Positions 16,958 through 26,192 of a stretch of 64,000 nt of DNA are shown here, piece after piece. The stretch comes from Sphingobacterium paucimobilis HER1398. Its GTDB lineage: Bacteria; Bacteroidota; Bacteroidia; Sphingobacteriales; Sphingobacteriaceae. Below the pieces are notes generated by a model. That model saw only the letters and a program-made list of their open reading frames with translations, had not been told where the DNA came from and searched no databases. Position numbers and translations under genes: made by a program. The stretch lies in assembly GCF_000416985.1 (NCBI RefSeq), contig NZ_ATDL01000022.1, positions 1 to 64,000 on the forward strand, in the 5' to 3' direction. The stretch's first letter is position 1; every line of letters starts with the position of its first letter.

Positions 16958-17010
16958 TTCGTTGCACATATAGCGCAATAATCATGTTTTTGCATTATAT
17001 GTGCAACGAA
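16958..17010. repeat. 15-bp perfect inverted repeat
   Basis: TTCGTTGCACATATA (16958-16972) and TATATGTGCAACGAA (16996-17010) are separated by 23 bp, between the chimeric fragment (+) and the TlpA-like gene (-). It could be a bidirectional terminator or the footprint of a small mobile element. No T run follows. Confidence 0.5.
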
Positions 17011-17035
17011 TGAACTTCTCGGATACGCTTAATGA

Positions 17036-18109
17036 TTAATCATACAATTCAGCCAGCTTTTGATCCAGTGCATCACCTCTCAAGTCTTTAGCGATAATCT
17101 TTCCGGAAGGGTCGACCAATAAATTGCTTGGAATAAATTCGATAGCATAGGCAATAGCAACGTCATTTTTTGCGCCTTTGAGATCGGAGACATTTACCCA
17201 GGGCAGTTTATCATCTCGAATAGCTTTTTTCCAACTTTGCATTTTATCATCTAAGGAAATACCTATCACTTCAAATCCCTTTTCTTTATATTTATTGTAA
17301 ACCTTCAACACGTTAGGATTTTCCACGCGGCATGGTATACACCAACTAGCCCAAAAGTCTATTAAAACATAGTGTCCCTTAAACTCGTTGAATGAAATAG
17401 AATTGCCTAAAGTATCGGGTTGTGTAAAGTCCTTGATTTGCTCACCTACCTGACTTCTGGACAAGGCGCCTAGCTTCTTTGCAACTTTATCACCAGCAAA
17501 TGTTTGTTTGACGGAATCGTCCAGCAAGCTATATAGATATCGTATTCTGCTAAAATCCCGTTCTAGTCCTATTAAATACAAACTGTAAGAACTCGCTGGG
17601 TTATTCAAAATGAATGCCTCGACTCTTTTGTCATTTTGGCTTCGCACAACTTTGCGTTCTTTTTCAATTATTGCCTTTTGCTCTGCAGGCGCTTCGCGGA
17701 GTGCAGTATACAAAGAGTCCCAAGTATGCCTTAGATCTTTTGTAAAAGCATCAAACAGATCTGCATCACGTTGTACAGAGGAACCTTTAAGAACATATGT
17801 ATCCGTCCTGTCAGCAATACCATTTAGTTGAATATTACCTGGCTCAGCAAAAAAATGATAAAAGCTAGACCCCACTGTCAATGTAATACGTGTGGGCTCC
17901 AATAGATCAGTACTCCATTCAAATCTTTCATTCTGGATAAGAGAAGTGTCAACAATGGAAAGACCATCTTTCATATAGAACAACGTAACAGCGCCATTTG
18001 ACAGCTCTTTGAGATGGGCCGATAATGTGGTATTCTGCCCACTCCCTGTTAGACTCAAAATGGATAATATGGCAAATAAAATATAGCGGGAGAAATTCTT
18101 CTTCTTCAT
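17036..18109 (-). CDS. TlpA/AhpC-family thiol-disulfide oxidoreductase (exported)
   Basis: 357 aa from the MKKKNFSRYILFAILSILSL signal peptide; an in-frame ATG at 18130 would add seven residues. An N-terminal DUF4369-like beta domain (LKELSNGAVTLFYMKDGLSI) is followed by a helical linker and a C-terminal thioredoxin fold with the redox centre FWASWCIPCRVENP and IPSNLLVDPSGKII (cis-Pro). It would reduce or resolve disulfides in the periplasm. It is the last gene of the sigma-FecR-SusC-SusD locus, the same position as its counterpart at 49258. Confidence 0.85.
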   Translation of the reverse strand: MKKKNFSRYILFAILSILSLTGSGQNTTLSAHLKELSNGAVTLFYMKDGLSIVDTSLIQNERFEWSTDLLEPTRITLTVGSSFYHFFAEPGNIQLNGIADRTDTYVLKGSSVQRDADLFDAFTKDLRHTWDSLYTALREAPAEQKAIIEKERKVVRSQNDKRVEAFILNNPASSYSLYLIGLERDFSRIRYLYSLLDDSVKQTFAGDKVAKKLGALSRSQVGEQIKDFTQPDTLGNSISFNEFKGHYVLIDFWASWCIPCRVENPNVLKVYNKYKEKGFEVIGISLDDKMQSWKKAIRDDKLPWVNVSDLKGAKNDVAIAYAIEFIPSNLLVDPSGKIIAKDLRGDALDQKLAELYD

Positions 18110-18144
18110 TGGGATATCGTTTAAATTCATTTTGTATTTGTGTG

Positions 18145-19554
18145 TTAATTGTAACCAGGATTCTGCTCCAGCAAATTGTTCAACTGTCGCTGTCCCTGGG
18201 GAATAGGATACAGCGCTGCATCAGATGTATAACCAGTCTTTTCATCGCCAAGTACAGTGGATGCCGAACTCTCTATGGTTACATTTCTCTTTAAATCAAA
18301 CCAACGATTACCCCACTCAAAGCACAACTCTAACTGCCGTTCTTTCATAATCGCATTCAACACTACTTGCTGTGAAGTCTTGTCTATGATACTATTCTCC
18401 AATCCTGCTCTCTTACGGATGACATCTAGATCTATCACCGCTTGTTCTAGATTGTGTAGATGCGCCGCCGCCTCAGCACGTATCAGTAATACTTCTCCAA
18501 GCCGAACTATCATCAAATTCTCTAGAGGGAGGCTTGATGCCTGCTTGTTCTTATATTTGAATGGATAATAAAAGCTATCCCCCTTGACAATGGATACTCC
18601 TACCCAATGCTGAAGACGTTGATCAGATTTTTCAAATTGATTGAGAAGAAATGGAGTTACCAAATATTTTGGCAATACTCCGGCTGACGGGACAAAAGTC
18701 TGAGCGTCATCAGTCTGCCTATAAGAGTTCTTTACAGGTAATTGCCAAATCGCTTCGTCGCTACCTTCTAAGAAAGCTGCGTGTACGGCTACATCGCTGA
18801 TACTGTAGATCCCACTTTTGATCACATCATCGGCTGCATCATATGCCTCCTTCCAATTTCCGCGGTATAGAAACACTTTGGACAACAATGCTTTTGCTGT
18901 GTAAAGATTCGGGCGCTGGCGTCCACTCGATGGATAATCGGGAGATAAATCGATAACGGCCTCCTCTAAATCTTGGATAACCTGTCGATAGACCTCGTCA
19001 ACGGAAGCCCTTGGAAAACGAGCCGTATGTTGATAATCTGTCGACGTGACTAAAGGTACCCCTCCAAATATATTTACCATATTAAAATAGTATAGGGCCC
19101 TGAGAACTTTCATCTCGCCTGATATCTGCCTGATAAACGATTGTGAAAGACCTTTGCTATGTGACACACCCTCCAGAATATCGTTTACTTTGTATACTCC
19201 TTGATAAGGATATTGCCATAGAGAGACTATGCCTCCACTCAAAGGTGTCAGCATATAATTATAGAAATGAGTATAATCGGTGTTGCTAGCTGTAACGGAG
19301 ATTTCGTCGGCAGAAAGCCCTGTGGCCACAGTAAAATTGGCATCGCTATAACCAAATCCTTTGCCTTGACTATAAGAATATGCGCCTACCACCGCAGACA
19401 TCGCAGTGGCACTATCGGCAAATTGTTGTTCTTTGGTGATGAAGGTCGGCGGGTTGCCCGGTATCTCTATCAGCTTTTTGCAGCTTCCGAAGAGGTATAA
19501 TGCGGTAAATAAGAAGCTGATTTTGATTATATATATATAAGCGCTTTTTTTCAT
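18145..19554 (-). CDS. SusD/RagB outer-membrane lipoprotein
   Basis: 469 aa. A lipoprotein signal with LFGSC (Cys25) is followed by the SusD-like TPR region (FIRQISGEMKVLRALYYFNM, NIFGGVPLVTS) and the C-terminal RagB signature ERQLELCFEWGNRWFDLKRN. It sits on the SusC barrel as the substrate-capturing lid. It starts 12 bp after the SusC stop. Confidence 0.92.
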   Translation of the reverse strand: MKKSAYIYIIKISFLFTALYLFGSCKKLIEIPGNPPTFITKEQQFADSATAMSAVVGAYSYSQGKGFGYSDANFTVATGLSADEISVTASNTDYTHFYNYMLTPLSGGIVSLWQYPYQGVYKVNDILEGVSHSKGLSQSFIRQISGEMKVLRALYYFNMVNIFGGVPLVTSTDYQHTARFPRASVDEVYRQVIQDLEEAVIDLSPDYPSSGRQRPNLYTAKALLSKVFLYRGNWKEAYDAADDVIKSGIYSISDVAVHAAFLEGSDEAIWQLPVKNSYRQTDDAQTFVPSAGVLPKYLVTPFLLNQFEKSDQRLQHWVGVSIVKGDSFYYPFKYKNKQASSLPLENLMIVRLGEVLLIRAEAAAHLHNLEQAVIDLDVIRKRAGLENSIIDKTSQQVVLNAIMKERQLELCFEWGNRWFDLKRNVTIESSASTVLGDEKTGYTSDAALYPIPQGQRQLNNLLEQNPGYN

Positions 19555-19566
19555 GATAATAACTGC

Positions 19567-22500
19567 TTAAAATTTAAGATTCAGACCTAACGCAACAATC
19601 CGCTGTAAAGGTAAAGCCGTAATAGTGCCGGGCTGCTCAGGATCGCCAACCTTATAATTTGTAATGGTAAACAAGTTTTGGGCATTGGCATATATCCCTC
19701 CCCCTTTTACATGTATGTGCTTCAGGATTCTTTCTGGCAATGTGTAGGACAGAGCTACAGTCTTGACTCTCAAATATGTATTATTGCTATATACGCCGTC
19801 AGATTGGGTAAAAATAGGTATAGTACGAAGAGAGCTCGAATTATAACTGCTTGCTAAGCGCTGGATGAGAGCATCATCTCCGGGTTGCTGCCAATAGTTA
19901 TCTAATATCGCTACAGGTTGATTAGTAGGTGCGCCGGGGAAATCTGACGTGTAAAGAGCAGAAAGATAGTTGGGCGAGTAACTACTTGAAAACTGGCAAA
20001 ATATATATAGACCAAAATCTTTATATGTAAAATTGTTACCAATTCCCCCCATATACTTGATATCCATATTGCCTATAGGCACCTGGTCTCCCCCATTGGC
20101 TGCCATCCCAAACTTTGGATTATAGGTGGTGTTACCGTCTTTGTCATAAAATTCATATAATCCGGTGTCTGGATTGACCCCCTTATATTTATATCCTATT
20201 ATTATAGAAGTCGGTTGTCCAATAATATATTTATTTGCATAAGCAGAGGATGCTAAATCTGGAAAATCAAGCAGTTTATTCCGGTTAAAGGTCAGATTAA
20301 AAGTAGAAGACCACGAGAAATTATCATTCTTAACATTACTCGACATGATTGTAAACTCCCACCCTTTGTTTTGTACAAGTGCATCTAGGTTACCAAATAC
20401 GCGTGTAAAACCCGTCTGTACCGGTAGTGGCATATCCACTAACTGATTGCCCTGTCTGTTTCTATAAAAAGTGGTGTTTACGGATATTCTATTATCGATG
20501 AAGCTTAAATCTAACGCTAGGTTCAGAGATTTTTTTGTCGCCCAACTAAAATCTGGGTTATAGAGGTTATAAGCATAGGCTGGTTTAATCCCCTGAAATG
20601 GTAGAACTCCTGATAAATTTTCGTACAATGCCTGATAAGAGTAGGCTTTGGAAGCATCGCCGCCGGTAGTACCATAGCTTCCAGAAAACTTGCCATAACC
20701 TAAAAAGGAAACAAGATCTCTGATAATCTTTTCTTCTGAAAAAATCCAAGCAGCTCCTATTGACGCGAAATTACCGAACTGACGACCAGGTCCAAAGTTG
20801 CTAGAACCGTCCCTTCTCCCCGAAGCTTCTAGGATATATTTCTGATCGTAAATGTATTTAAGACGGGCAAACCCTGCACTATATTTAAATAGATTTTTGG
20901 TTTCAAAGGGGTAAGTATCGGTAGCTCCGATAATAGACCCTAAGAAGTTATCATTTGAATAACCATATCCTTCTACCTGGTAAGCATCATTTGTAACCTT
21001 CTTATAGGTGCCCCCAAGTAAAGCGGTCAGTATCCCTCCACCAATCGAAAGGTTATAATTCAGTTGTGGCTCAACATTGATCGCCTGTGAGACATTACTG
21101 CCAAAGCCCGCGCTTGCTTCTGCAAAGGAAGGATTTTGCGAACGGGCAGGATTTTCAGACCGCTCGTCTGTATTACTCCTACTAAAGCCCACATTAGTAC
21201 CTATCGTTAATCCTTTCGCTATCTTATAGTTGATCCTCAAGGAACTATTGAAATTATAGTTTTGTAAATACACAGGTTGCATTAGCGAACTATAAAAGTT
21301 CTGAACTTCTAAAGGATAACCGTTATAATTCCATACCAGATCTCCATTAGGGGTCACCAAATCAGGCATATTGGGTGCTAGTAGTACTCCTTGCCTGCCT
21401 TGATAATTGGCTGAATTATTTTGGTCATATCCATAATCAGCGACTAAATCAAGTGTGAAGCGATCATTGGCTGAGGTATTGTGTATAGCGCTGTGTAACG
21501 TAAAACGCTTGTCCGAAAAATCACCAGGATAGTTGTAATCAGAACTTGTATATCCTGCTGCCACAAGGAATGTATTGGAAGCAGAACCTCCGGATAGGGT
21601 GGCGTGCATATCTGTATTACGTGTCATCTTACCTGTGATTATTTTTTGCCAGTTGGTGTATTTATCCTGTTCAAAAATTGTAAGATCAGGTGCAAATCCC
21701 TCATAATCGTTAGGATCATCAGAAGGTACTAGCCCGTCTATCGCATACGCCTCTCGCCGTAACTGAAGATATTGCTGCGTATTCATCAGACGTGACGGCC
21801 GAGCGGTGGAATTAAACTGTGTATTTAGATTTATATCAAGTGTAGTTTTTCCAGACTTACCCCGCTTTGTCGTTATTAAAACAACTCCATTAGCAGCCTG
21901 AGATCCGTAGATGGAGGTAGCGGCGGCATCCTTCAATATACTTATACTTTCAATGTCATTGGGATTGATACTATTGAATGGACTGAGCCCTGTTGGCTGG
22001 CTTATTCCTCCATTGAAAGACTGTGCCGTGGCAAGATTATTCAACTGATTGATATTGACATTTTGAGGTGCAAACGGAACACCATCAATGATAAATAAGG
22101 GTTGGTCATAAGGCTTGACCTGTAGTGTTGTGCCTAAGGTATTCTGCCCACGGACTTGCACCAATGCAGTAGAGCCGGGTACGCCATTGGTAGCAGAAAT
22201 TGCCAAGCCAGCGACCTGGCCCTGTAATGCCAATAACGGATTGGTGACAGGTTGACGTGCGATTTCATCTGCAGATACGCTTGATACAGCGCCAACACTG
22301 AGGCGCTTGGATTCCGTTCCATAAGCGATCACCTGAACTTCGTCTACGGGATTATCATTTAATCTTAATCTGACAGAACCTATATCTCCTGCTCCATTAA
22401 CTTCTCGATCCAGATAGCCTATAAAAGAGATAATTAGTACACATGAATTCTCTACATTATTCAAAACGAAATACCCCTCATCGTCGGTTGTAGTACCTAT

Positions 22501-23007
22501 TTTTGTATTCTTGACCTTGATGCTAGCTCCAACAAGGGGCTCTCCTCTATCATTCGTCACTCTCCCCTTAATGAGGCTTTGGACTATTAACTCGTCTATA
22601 GGCATAGAAGCAGAAATTGCAGGTTTAGACTTGCGAGATATCATAATAGATTTCCCCTGAATGGTATATTGTAGGGATTGCCCCTCTAGTAGTAGATCCA
22701 AAGCGGCGGAAAGATCTTTATTGCTAAAGCGCTGGTTTACCTTTTTTGCATCTTTAAAATCCTTATCATCATAAATGAGGATATGTTTGGACTGTTTTCC
22801 GATATCGATCAATACTTTTTGGAGGGGTACACCCTTTACGTCAATATGGACCCGCTGCGCAGTCACACCGCCCATAGCTCCTAAAATGGAAATAAAGAAT
22901 ATACATATGGTCAATTTCATCATCAAAAAGATATATGGAGAGATTATTCCCCTGCCGGTTCGATACGGTTTGTTTTTATACTTCATAAATTGTTCATAAA
23001 TGAACAA
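19567..23007 (-). CDS. SusC/RagA TonB-dependent transporter with STN domain
   Basis: 1146 aa. After a signal anchor, the order is an STN (secretin/TonB short N-terminal) domain at about 55-120 (VHIDVKGVPLQKVLIDIGKQ), a carboxypeptidase-like regulatory domain at about 145-205 (GEPLVGASIKVKNTKIGTTT), a plug with SILKDAAATSIYGSQAANGV, and a 22-strand barrel ending IVALGLNLKF. The STN domain signals to FecR, which fits the upstream fecR and sigma genes. The start is uncertain: M1 or M8 (MKYKNKPYR). Confidence 0.93.
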   Translation of the reverse strand: MFIYEQFMKYKNKPYRTGRGIISPYIFLMMKLTICIFFISILGAMGGVTAQRVHIDVKGVPLQKVLIDIGKQSKHILIYDDKDFKDAKKVNQRFSNKDLSAALDLLLEGQSLQYTIQGKSIMISRKSKPAISASMPIDELIVQSLIKGRVTNDRGEPLVGASIKVKNTKIGTTTDDEGYFVLNNVENSCVLIISFIGYLDREVNGAGDIGSVRLRLNDNPVDEVQVIAYGTESKRLSVGAVSSVSADEIARQPVTNPLLALQGQVAGLAISATNGVPGSTALVQVRGQNTLGTTLQVKPYDQPLFIIDGVPFAPQNVNINQLNNLATAQSFNGGISQPTGLSPFNSINPNDIESISILKDAAATSIYGSQAANGVVLITTKRGKSGKTTLDINLNTQFNSTARPSRLMNTQQYLQLRREAYAIDGLVPSDDPNDYEGFAPDLTIFEQDKYTNWQKIITGKMTRNTDMHATLSGGSASNTFLVAAGYTSSDYNYPGDFSDKRFTLHSAIHNTSANDRFTLDLVADYGYDQNNSANYQGRQGVLLAPNMPDLVTPNGDLVWNYNGYPLEVQNFYSSLMQPVYLQNYNFNSSLRINYKIAKGLTIGTNVGFSRSNTDERSENPARSQNPSFAEASAGFGSNVSQAINVEPQLNYNLSIGGGILTALLGGTYKKVTNDAYQVEGYGYSNDNFLGSIIGATDTYPFETKNLFKYSAGFARLKYIYDQKYILEASGRRDGSSNFGPGRQFGNFASIGAAWIFSEEKIIRDLVSFLGYGKFSGSYGTTGGDASKAYSYQALYENLSGVLPFQGIKPAYAYNLYNPDFSWATKKSLNLALDLSFIDNRISVNTTFYRNRQGNQLVDMPLPVQTGFTRVFGNLDALVQNKGWEFTIMSSNVKNDNFSWSSTFNLTFNRNKLLDFPDLASSAYANKYIIGQPTSIIIGYKYKGVNPDTGLYEFYDKDGNTTYNPKFGMAANGGDQVPIGNMDIKYMGGIGNNFTYKDFGLYIFCQFSSSYSPNYLSALYTSDFPGAPTNQPVAILDNYWQQPGDDALIQRLASSYNSSSLRTIPIFTQSDGVYSNNTYLRVKTVALSYTLPERILKHIHVKGGGIYANAQNLFTITNYKVGDPEQPGTITALPLQRIVALGLNLKF

Positions 23008-23203
23008 TACGCCACCTAATAACAGATATAATACAGTACTTCCAATGAATTTGTAGTGGTACTGTATAATCCGTAAGTTTGTATTGTCCGATTAAAAAAT
23101 TAAGTTAGTTGCTTAAAATGTGATCTGACATCACTGCCGTTGGTGTTTGCTGCACGACGGCAGTACTTAAAATGCCTAGACAACTGCTGGGTTCGCTAGT
23201 TCT

Positions 23204-24358
23204 TTATTCTTGTACTGTTATCCTCCTTCCTTCTATTTTAAATTGTATGCCTGTTTTTAATTCAATGGCCTGGATTACCTCCGATAGGTTAACGTCGCGT
23301 GGAATCATGGCAGATAAGCGCAGATCTCCCTTACTACCCATTTCTATATCCACATTGTACCAGCGCTCGATCTGTTTGCTGAATAACGAAAGTGGCTGGT
23401 TCTGAATGATGTAAAAACCTTCCTTCCAAGAAAGAACTTGCTCAATATCTGCTTTTTCAACCCAAAGGCCTTTTTTATTCGAAAGCACGGACTGCTCGCC
23501 AGGCTTGAGCTGTACGTTGCTACCATCCACTTTACTAGTCACTTTTAAGCTTCCCTCAGCAAGCGTCGTGTATGTATTCCCATCGTCCGCATAGCTATTG
23601 ATATTGAAATGGGTACCCAGGACTTCGATTTCCTGTTGGTTGGCGACCACTACGAAGCGTTTTGGTGCATCTCTACTGACTTCGAGATAAACTTCGCCTG
23701 TGACGGTTATCTTGCGTACATCACTCTCAAAACGTGCAGGATAGCTGATCGAAGACAAAGCATTAAGCCATGCCTTGGTGCCATCGGGCAGTTGAATCTG
23801 ATACTGTCCTGCGGCTGGAGTCGTCAGTGTGAGCTGTTGCAACATGTTGACCTCCTTTATAGCAGTGCCATCGGTATAGCTGATCATTCCATCCAGAGCA
23901 AGTAGTCCCTCTTGCTGTTCGCTCAACGTAATCTCTTCGCCACTCTCCAACATCAGCATAGCACGATTTGTCCCTGGAGCAATATTAACAGCCAATATGG
24001 GATCGGTAGCGGAATACCTTAAAGATAGGTAGGATACCGTCCCAACAATCAAGACAAGTGCAGCTGCCAAGTAAGGTAACAGTCTCCTGATAGTAGTTTT
24101 TTCTTTCGGTGGCGCCATTGATACGGCAACCCGAAGCTTTTCTCGAACATTGCTGACCGTATGGGTAATCTGTTGTCGGTGATTGAGGTAGATATCTACC
24201 GCATCATCGCTTTCCAGTTCTTGTAGAACGATCTCATGCAGATATTCGGGTTCTATATCGGAACCGAAGTATGCCAACAATTGATGGTAATCCTCTTCGG
24301 TGATCGAATTGTCGAGGAGTTTATAATATAAGGGTTTGATGGCGTGATTCTCTTCCAA
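23204..24358 (-). CDS. FecR-type anti-sigma factor
   Basis: 384 aa. A cytoplasmic N-terminus that binds sigma is followed by one TM helix (about 90-112, LLPYLAAALVLIVGTVSYLS). The periplasmic FecR domain reads LPDGTKAWLNALSSISYPAR and VTGEVYLEVSRDAPKRFVVV, and the C-terminal DUF4974-like domain reads VDIEMGSKGDLRLSAMIPRD. It relays the STN signal of the receptor to the sigma factor encoded 106 bp upstream. Confidence 0.92.
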   Translation of the reverse strand: MEENHAIKPLYYKLLDNSITEEDYHQLLAYFGSDIEPEYLHEIVLQELESDDAVDIYLNHRQQITHTVSNVREKLRVAVSMAPPKEKTTIRRLLPYLAAALVLIVGTVSYLSLRYSATDPILAVNIAPGTNRAMLMLESGEEITLSEQQEGLLALDGMISYTDGTAIKEVNMLQQLTLTTPAAGQYQIQLPDGTKAWLNALSSISYPARFESDVRKITVTGEVYLEVSRDAPKRFVVVANQQEIEVLGTHFNINSYADDGNTYTTLAEGSLKVTSKVDGSNVQLKPGEQSVLSNKKGLWVEKADIEQVLSWKEGFYIIQNQPLSLFSKQIERWYNVDIEMGSKGDLRLSAMIPRDVNLSEVIQAIELKTGIQFKIEGRRITVQE

Positions 24359-24464
24359 AATATTTGTTTATAGGTAATACGCTGTTGCTCGTAAAACCTA
24401 TTGCTCTATTTTTAAAAAAAAGAACATAAAAAACATAACAAACTGATATACAGAAACAATAAAA

Positions 24465-25055
24465 TCAATCTAAAAGAGAAGTTGCATAGATAAGAGATAG
24501 CATAAAGATAGACTTATCATAATTATTGTAGATAAATCTATTGGCTTTTGCGATATGGTCACCTATAGTCGCTTCAGAGATGGAAAGTATGCGGCTTACC
24601 TCGGCATAACTTTTTCCTTCAAGTTTGCAGAGTTTAAAAACGGCTTTGCGTTGTGGCGGAAGCTTATCAATGGTACGCATCAGCTCTTCATCGGCCTGTA
24701 TCTGTGCTGTAAGATTATCAGGATGGTATAATAGCGAGATTTGTCGGAGCAAACTCTTGGAAAGTTCTTTATCCTTGGACAGCTTTCGGTAGTAATCGAC
24801 AGCGATATTGCTGGCTATCTTGTATAGATAAGCCTGAAATGACCTTCCCGGATCAATATTTTCTCTGTTTTCCCAGACCTTGACAAAGAGCTGCTGCAAA
24901 GCTTCTTCTACCTCATTCCAGGATTTGAGTAAGCGGAATAGTTGAGCACTCAGTTTGTCGGCATATCGTAGATAAAGTGACTCGAAAGCTAATGCATCCC
25001 CGTTCCGAAGCTGGAGGAGAAGTTCTTTTTCATCGATATCAACATGCGGTATCAT
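24465..25055 (-). CDS. ECF sigma-70 factor
   Basis: 196 aa. Region 2 is FQAYLYKIASNIAVDYYRKL; region 4 is DKLPPQRKAVFKLCKLEGKS followed by the helix-turn-helix YAEVSRILSISEATIGDHIA. It has the length and pattern of Bacteroidota sigma factors that act with FecR. A good vegetative promoter lies 40-72 bp upstream. Confidence 0.93.
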   Translation of the reverse strand: MIPHVDIDEKELLLQLRNGDALAFESLYLRYADKLSAQLFRLLKSWNEVEEALQQLFVKVWENRENIDPGRSFQAYLYKIASNIAVDYYRKLSKDKELSKSLLRQISLLYHPDNLTAQIQADEELMRTIDKLPPQRKAVFKLCKLEGKSYAEVSRILSISEATIGDHIAKANRFIYNNYDKSIFMLSLIYATSLLD

Positions 25056-25094
25056 TCCTAGGGTTAACTGTTAGTCTTTGCGTAAAAAATTTTG

Positions 25095-25127
25095 CTAAAG
25101 TTAATCAGTATGTAGTGTAGTTGCAAA
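25095..25127 (-). promoter_or_regulatory. Bacteroidota-type promoter of the sigma gene
   Basis: On the minus strand TTTG (25127-25124), a 20-bp spacer and TAACTTTA (25103-25096) match the TTTG/TAnnTTTG consensus at all but one position, about 40 bp before the sigma start codon. Confidence 0.5.
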
Positions 25128-25179
25128 TAGCACTCTATATCGGACAGTAGTCTATCATCTGTGATTAATAAGATGTGTA

Positions 25180-25205
25180 TTACGGGAATCCGTAATATAC
25201 CTGTG
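25180..25205. promoter_or_regulatory. TTACGGGAA-n-CCGTAATA element, copy 2
   Basis: An inverted repeat (ATTACGG/CCGTAAT around GAAT) is followed by ATACCTGTG, 45 bp before the start of the exported protein at 25251 and between two divergent genes. It is almost identical to 7326-7350. Confidence 0.5.
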
Positions 25206-25250
25206 ATCGGTTTGTTTAGTTTCGCGACAAATTATTAAAGTATAGAAATC

Positions 25251-25811
25251 ATGATTTTATCAAAGCAAACATTACAAACCATGCGCTCGTATTGGTTATC
25301 TCTATTGGCAGGAGCTGTTTTTCTGTCTTCGTGCAGCAAAAAAGAAGAGGCGCCTGTGGAGGAATATGAAGAATATGCTTATGAAGTAGAATGTGATTTT
25401 TGTGAGATTTCATATATCGATAAATCGAACAATACCAAAACGATAAAGAATAACCGTGGTAAATGGGAATACAGATTCGATAGCAAGATTACTTTCGAGC
25501 TAAAACTGGAAATAAAAACAACCTTGAGCGACAGACAGACCATACAGGCCTATATCCTGAAAGACCGGGAGGTGGTATTCGGTGACATCGGTTACAATAC
25601 TGCTATTATAACTTACAATACTCAAAAAGCGAATGGAACGGGCAGTTATGGCGCTCGGCAAAACAATGGTACTGAAAGCCCTTCTAATGGTGGGGGAAAT
25701 AATGGTGGAAGCACTACTCCTACCTCATCAGTATGTGGAGCTAAAAATAAGACTGGTGGCTACTGCAAGCGTGTAGTAGTTGATGGCGGCCGTTGTTGGC
25801 AACATCGTTAG
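25251..25811 (+). CDS. lipoprotein with Cys/His-rich C-terminal tail
   Basis: 186 aa. A signal peptide with lipobox LSSCSKKEE is followed by an acidic stretch (EEYEEYAYEVECDFCEISYI), a beta domain, a Gly/Ser/Asn linker (about 130-160), and a terminal CGAKNKTGGYCKRVVVDGGR with CWQHR. The C-x7-C-x9-C-x2-H tail looks metal- or disulfide-stabilised and occurs on otherwise unrelated small Bacteroidota proteins. Function is unknown. It is divergent from the sigma gene, with the TTACGG element between them. Confidence 0.65.
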   Translation: MILSKQTLQTMRSYWLSLLAGAVFLSSCSKKEEAPVEEYEEYAYEVECDFCEISYIDKSNNTKTIKNNRGKWEYRFDSKITFELKLEIKTTLSDRQTIQAYILKDREVVFGDIGYNTAIITYNTQKANGTGSYGARQNNGTESPSNGGGNNGGSTTPTSSVCGAKNKTGGYCKRVVVDGGRCWQHR

Positions 25812-25956
25812 AGCAACCTTATGCTGTAACAGATTTAGCAAATATTTGTTACATCGAGAACAGTATTCGGAATTAATATTTTAGAGGACCGTCCTGAAAT
25901 AGCTATACAGTTTTTCTAAATCTGGTTGCATGCTGTAAAATATCTAGATATGAGGG

Positions 25957-26053
25957 GGGACTGAAAGATGGGATCTACCTGGGGATACTGAAAGAGGACA
26001 GCTCGGTGCTGGACTGGGATTTTGTAAACAGATTTTGCGGTAATGGGGATTAG
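25957..26053 (+). pseudogene. 3' remnant of the cassette gene
   Basis: The frame GLKDGIYLGILKED, then SSVLDWDFVNRFCGNGD and stop, matches the ends of the genes at 11907 and 47567. Upstream sequence is unrelated, so only the tail survives. It marks the left boundary of repeat copy A (see 25957-27350). Confidence 0.7.
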
Positions 26054-26140
26054 AAAGATGGCTCTGGACTCAACCGACAGCTAGCTGCGGGGGGAATCCT
26101 GACTAATAGGCTATCGTGAGGATGCTAGGCAGCATAACAT

Positions 26141-26170
26141 AAAAAGCTGAACGTAGTGTTCAGCTTTTTT
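26141..26170. terminator. bidirectional intrinsic terminator
   Basis: AAAAAGCTGAAC pairs with GTTCAGCTTTTTT around GTAGT. T runs are available on both strands, so it can stop both the cassette gene (+) and the Rpn gene (-). Copies lie at 47918 and 59579. Confidence 0.8.
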
Positions 26171-26192
26171 GTATTTATGATCCTGAGGGTAT

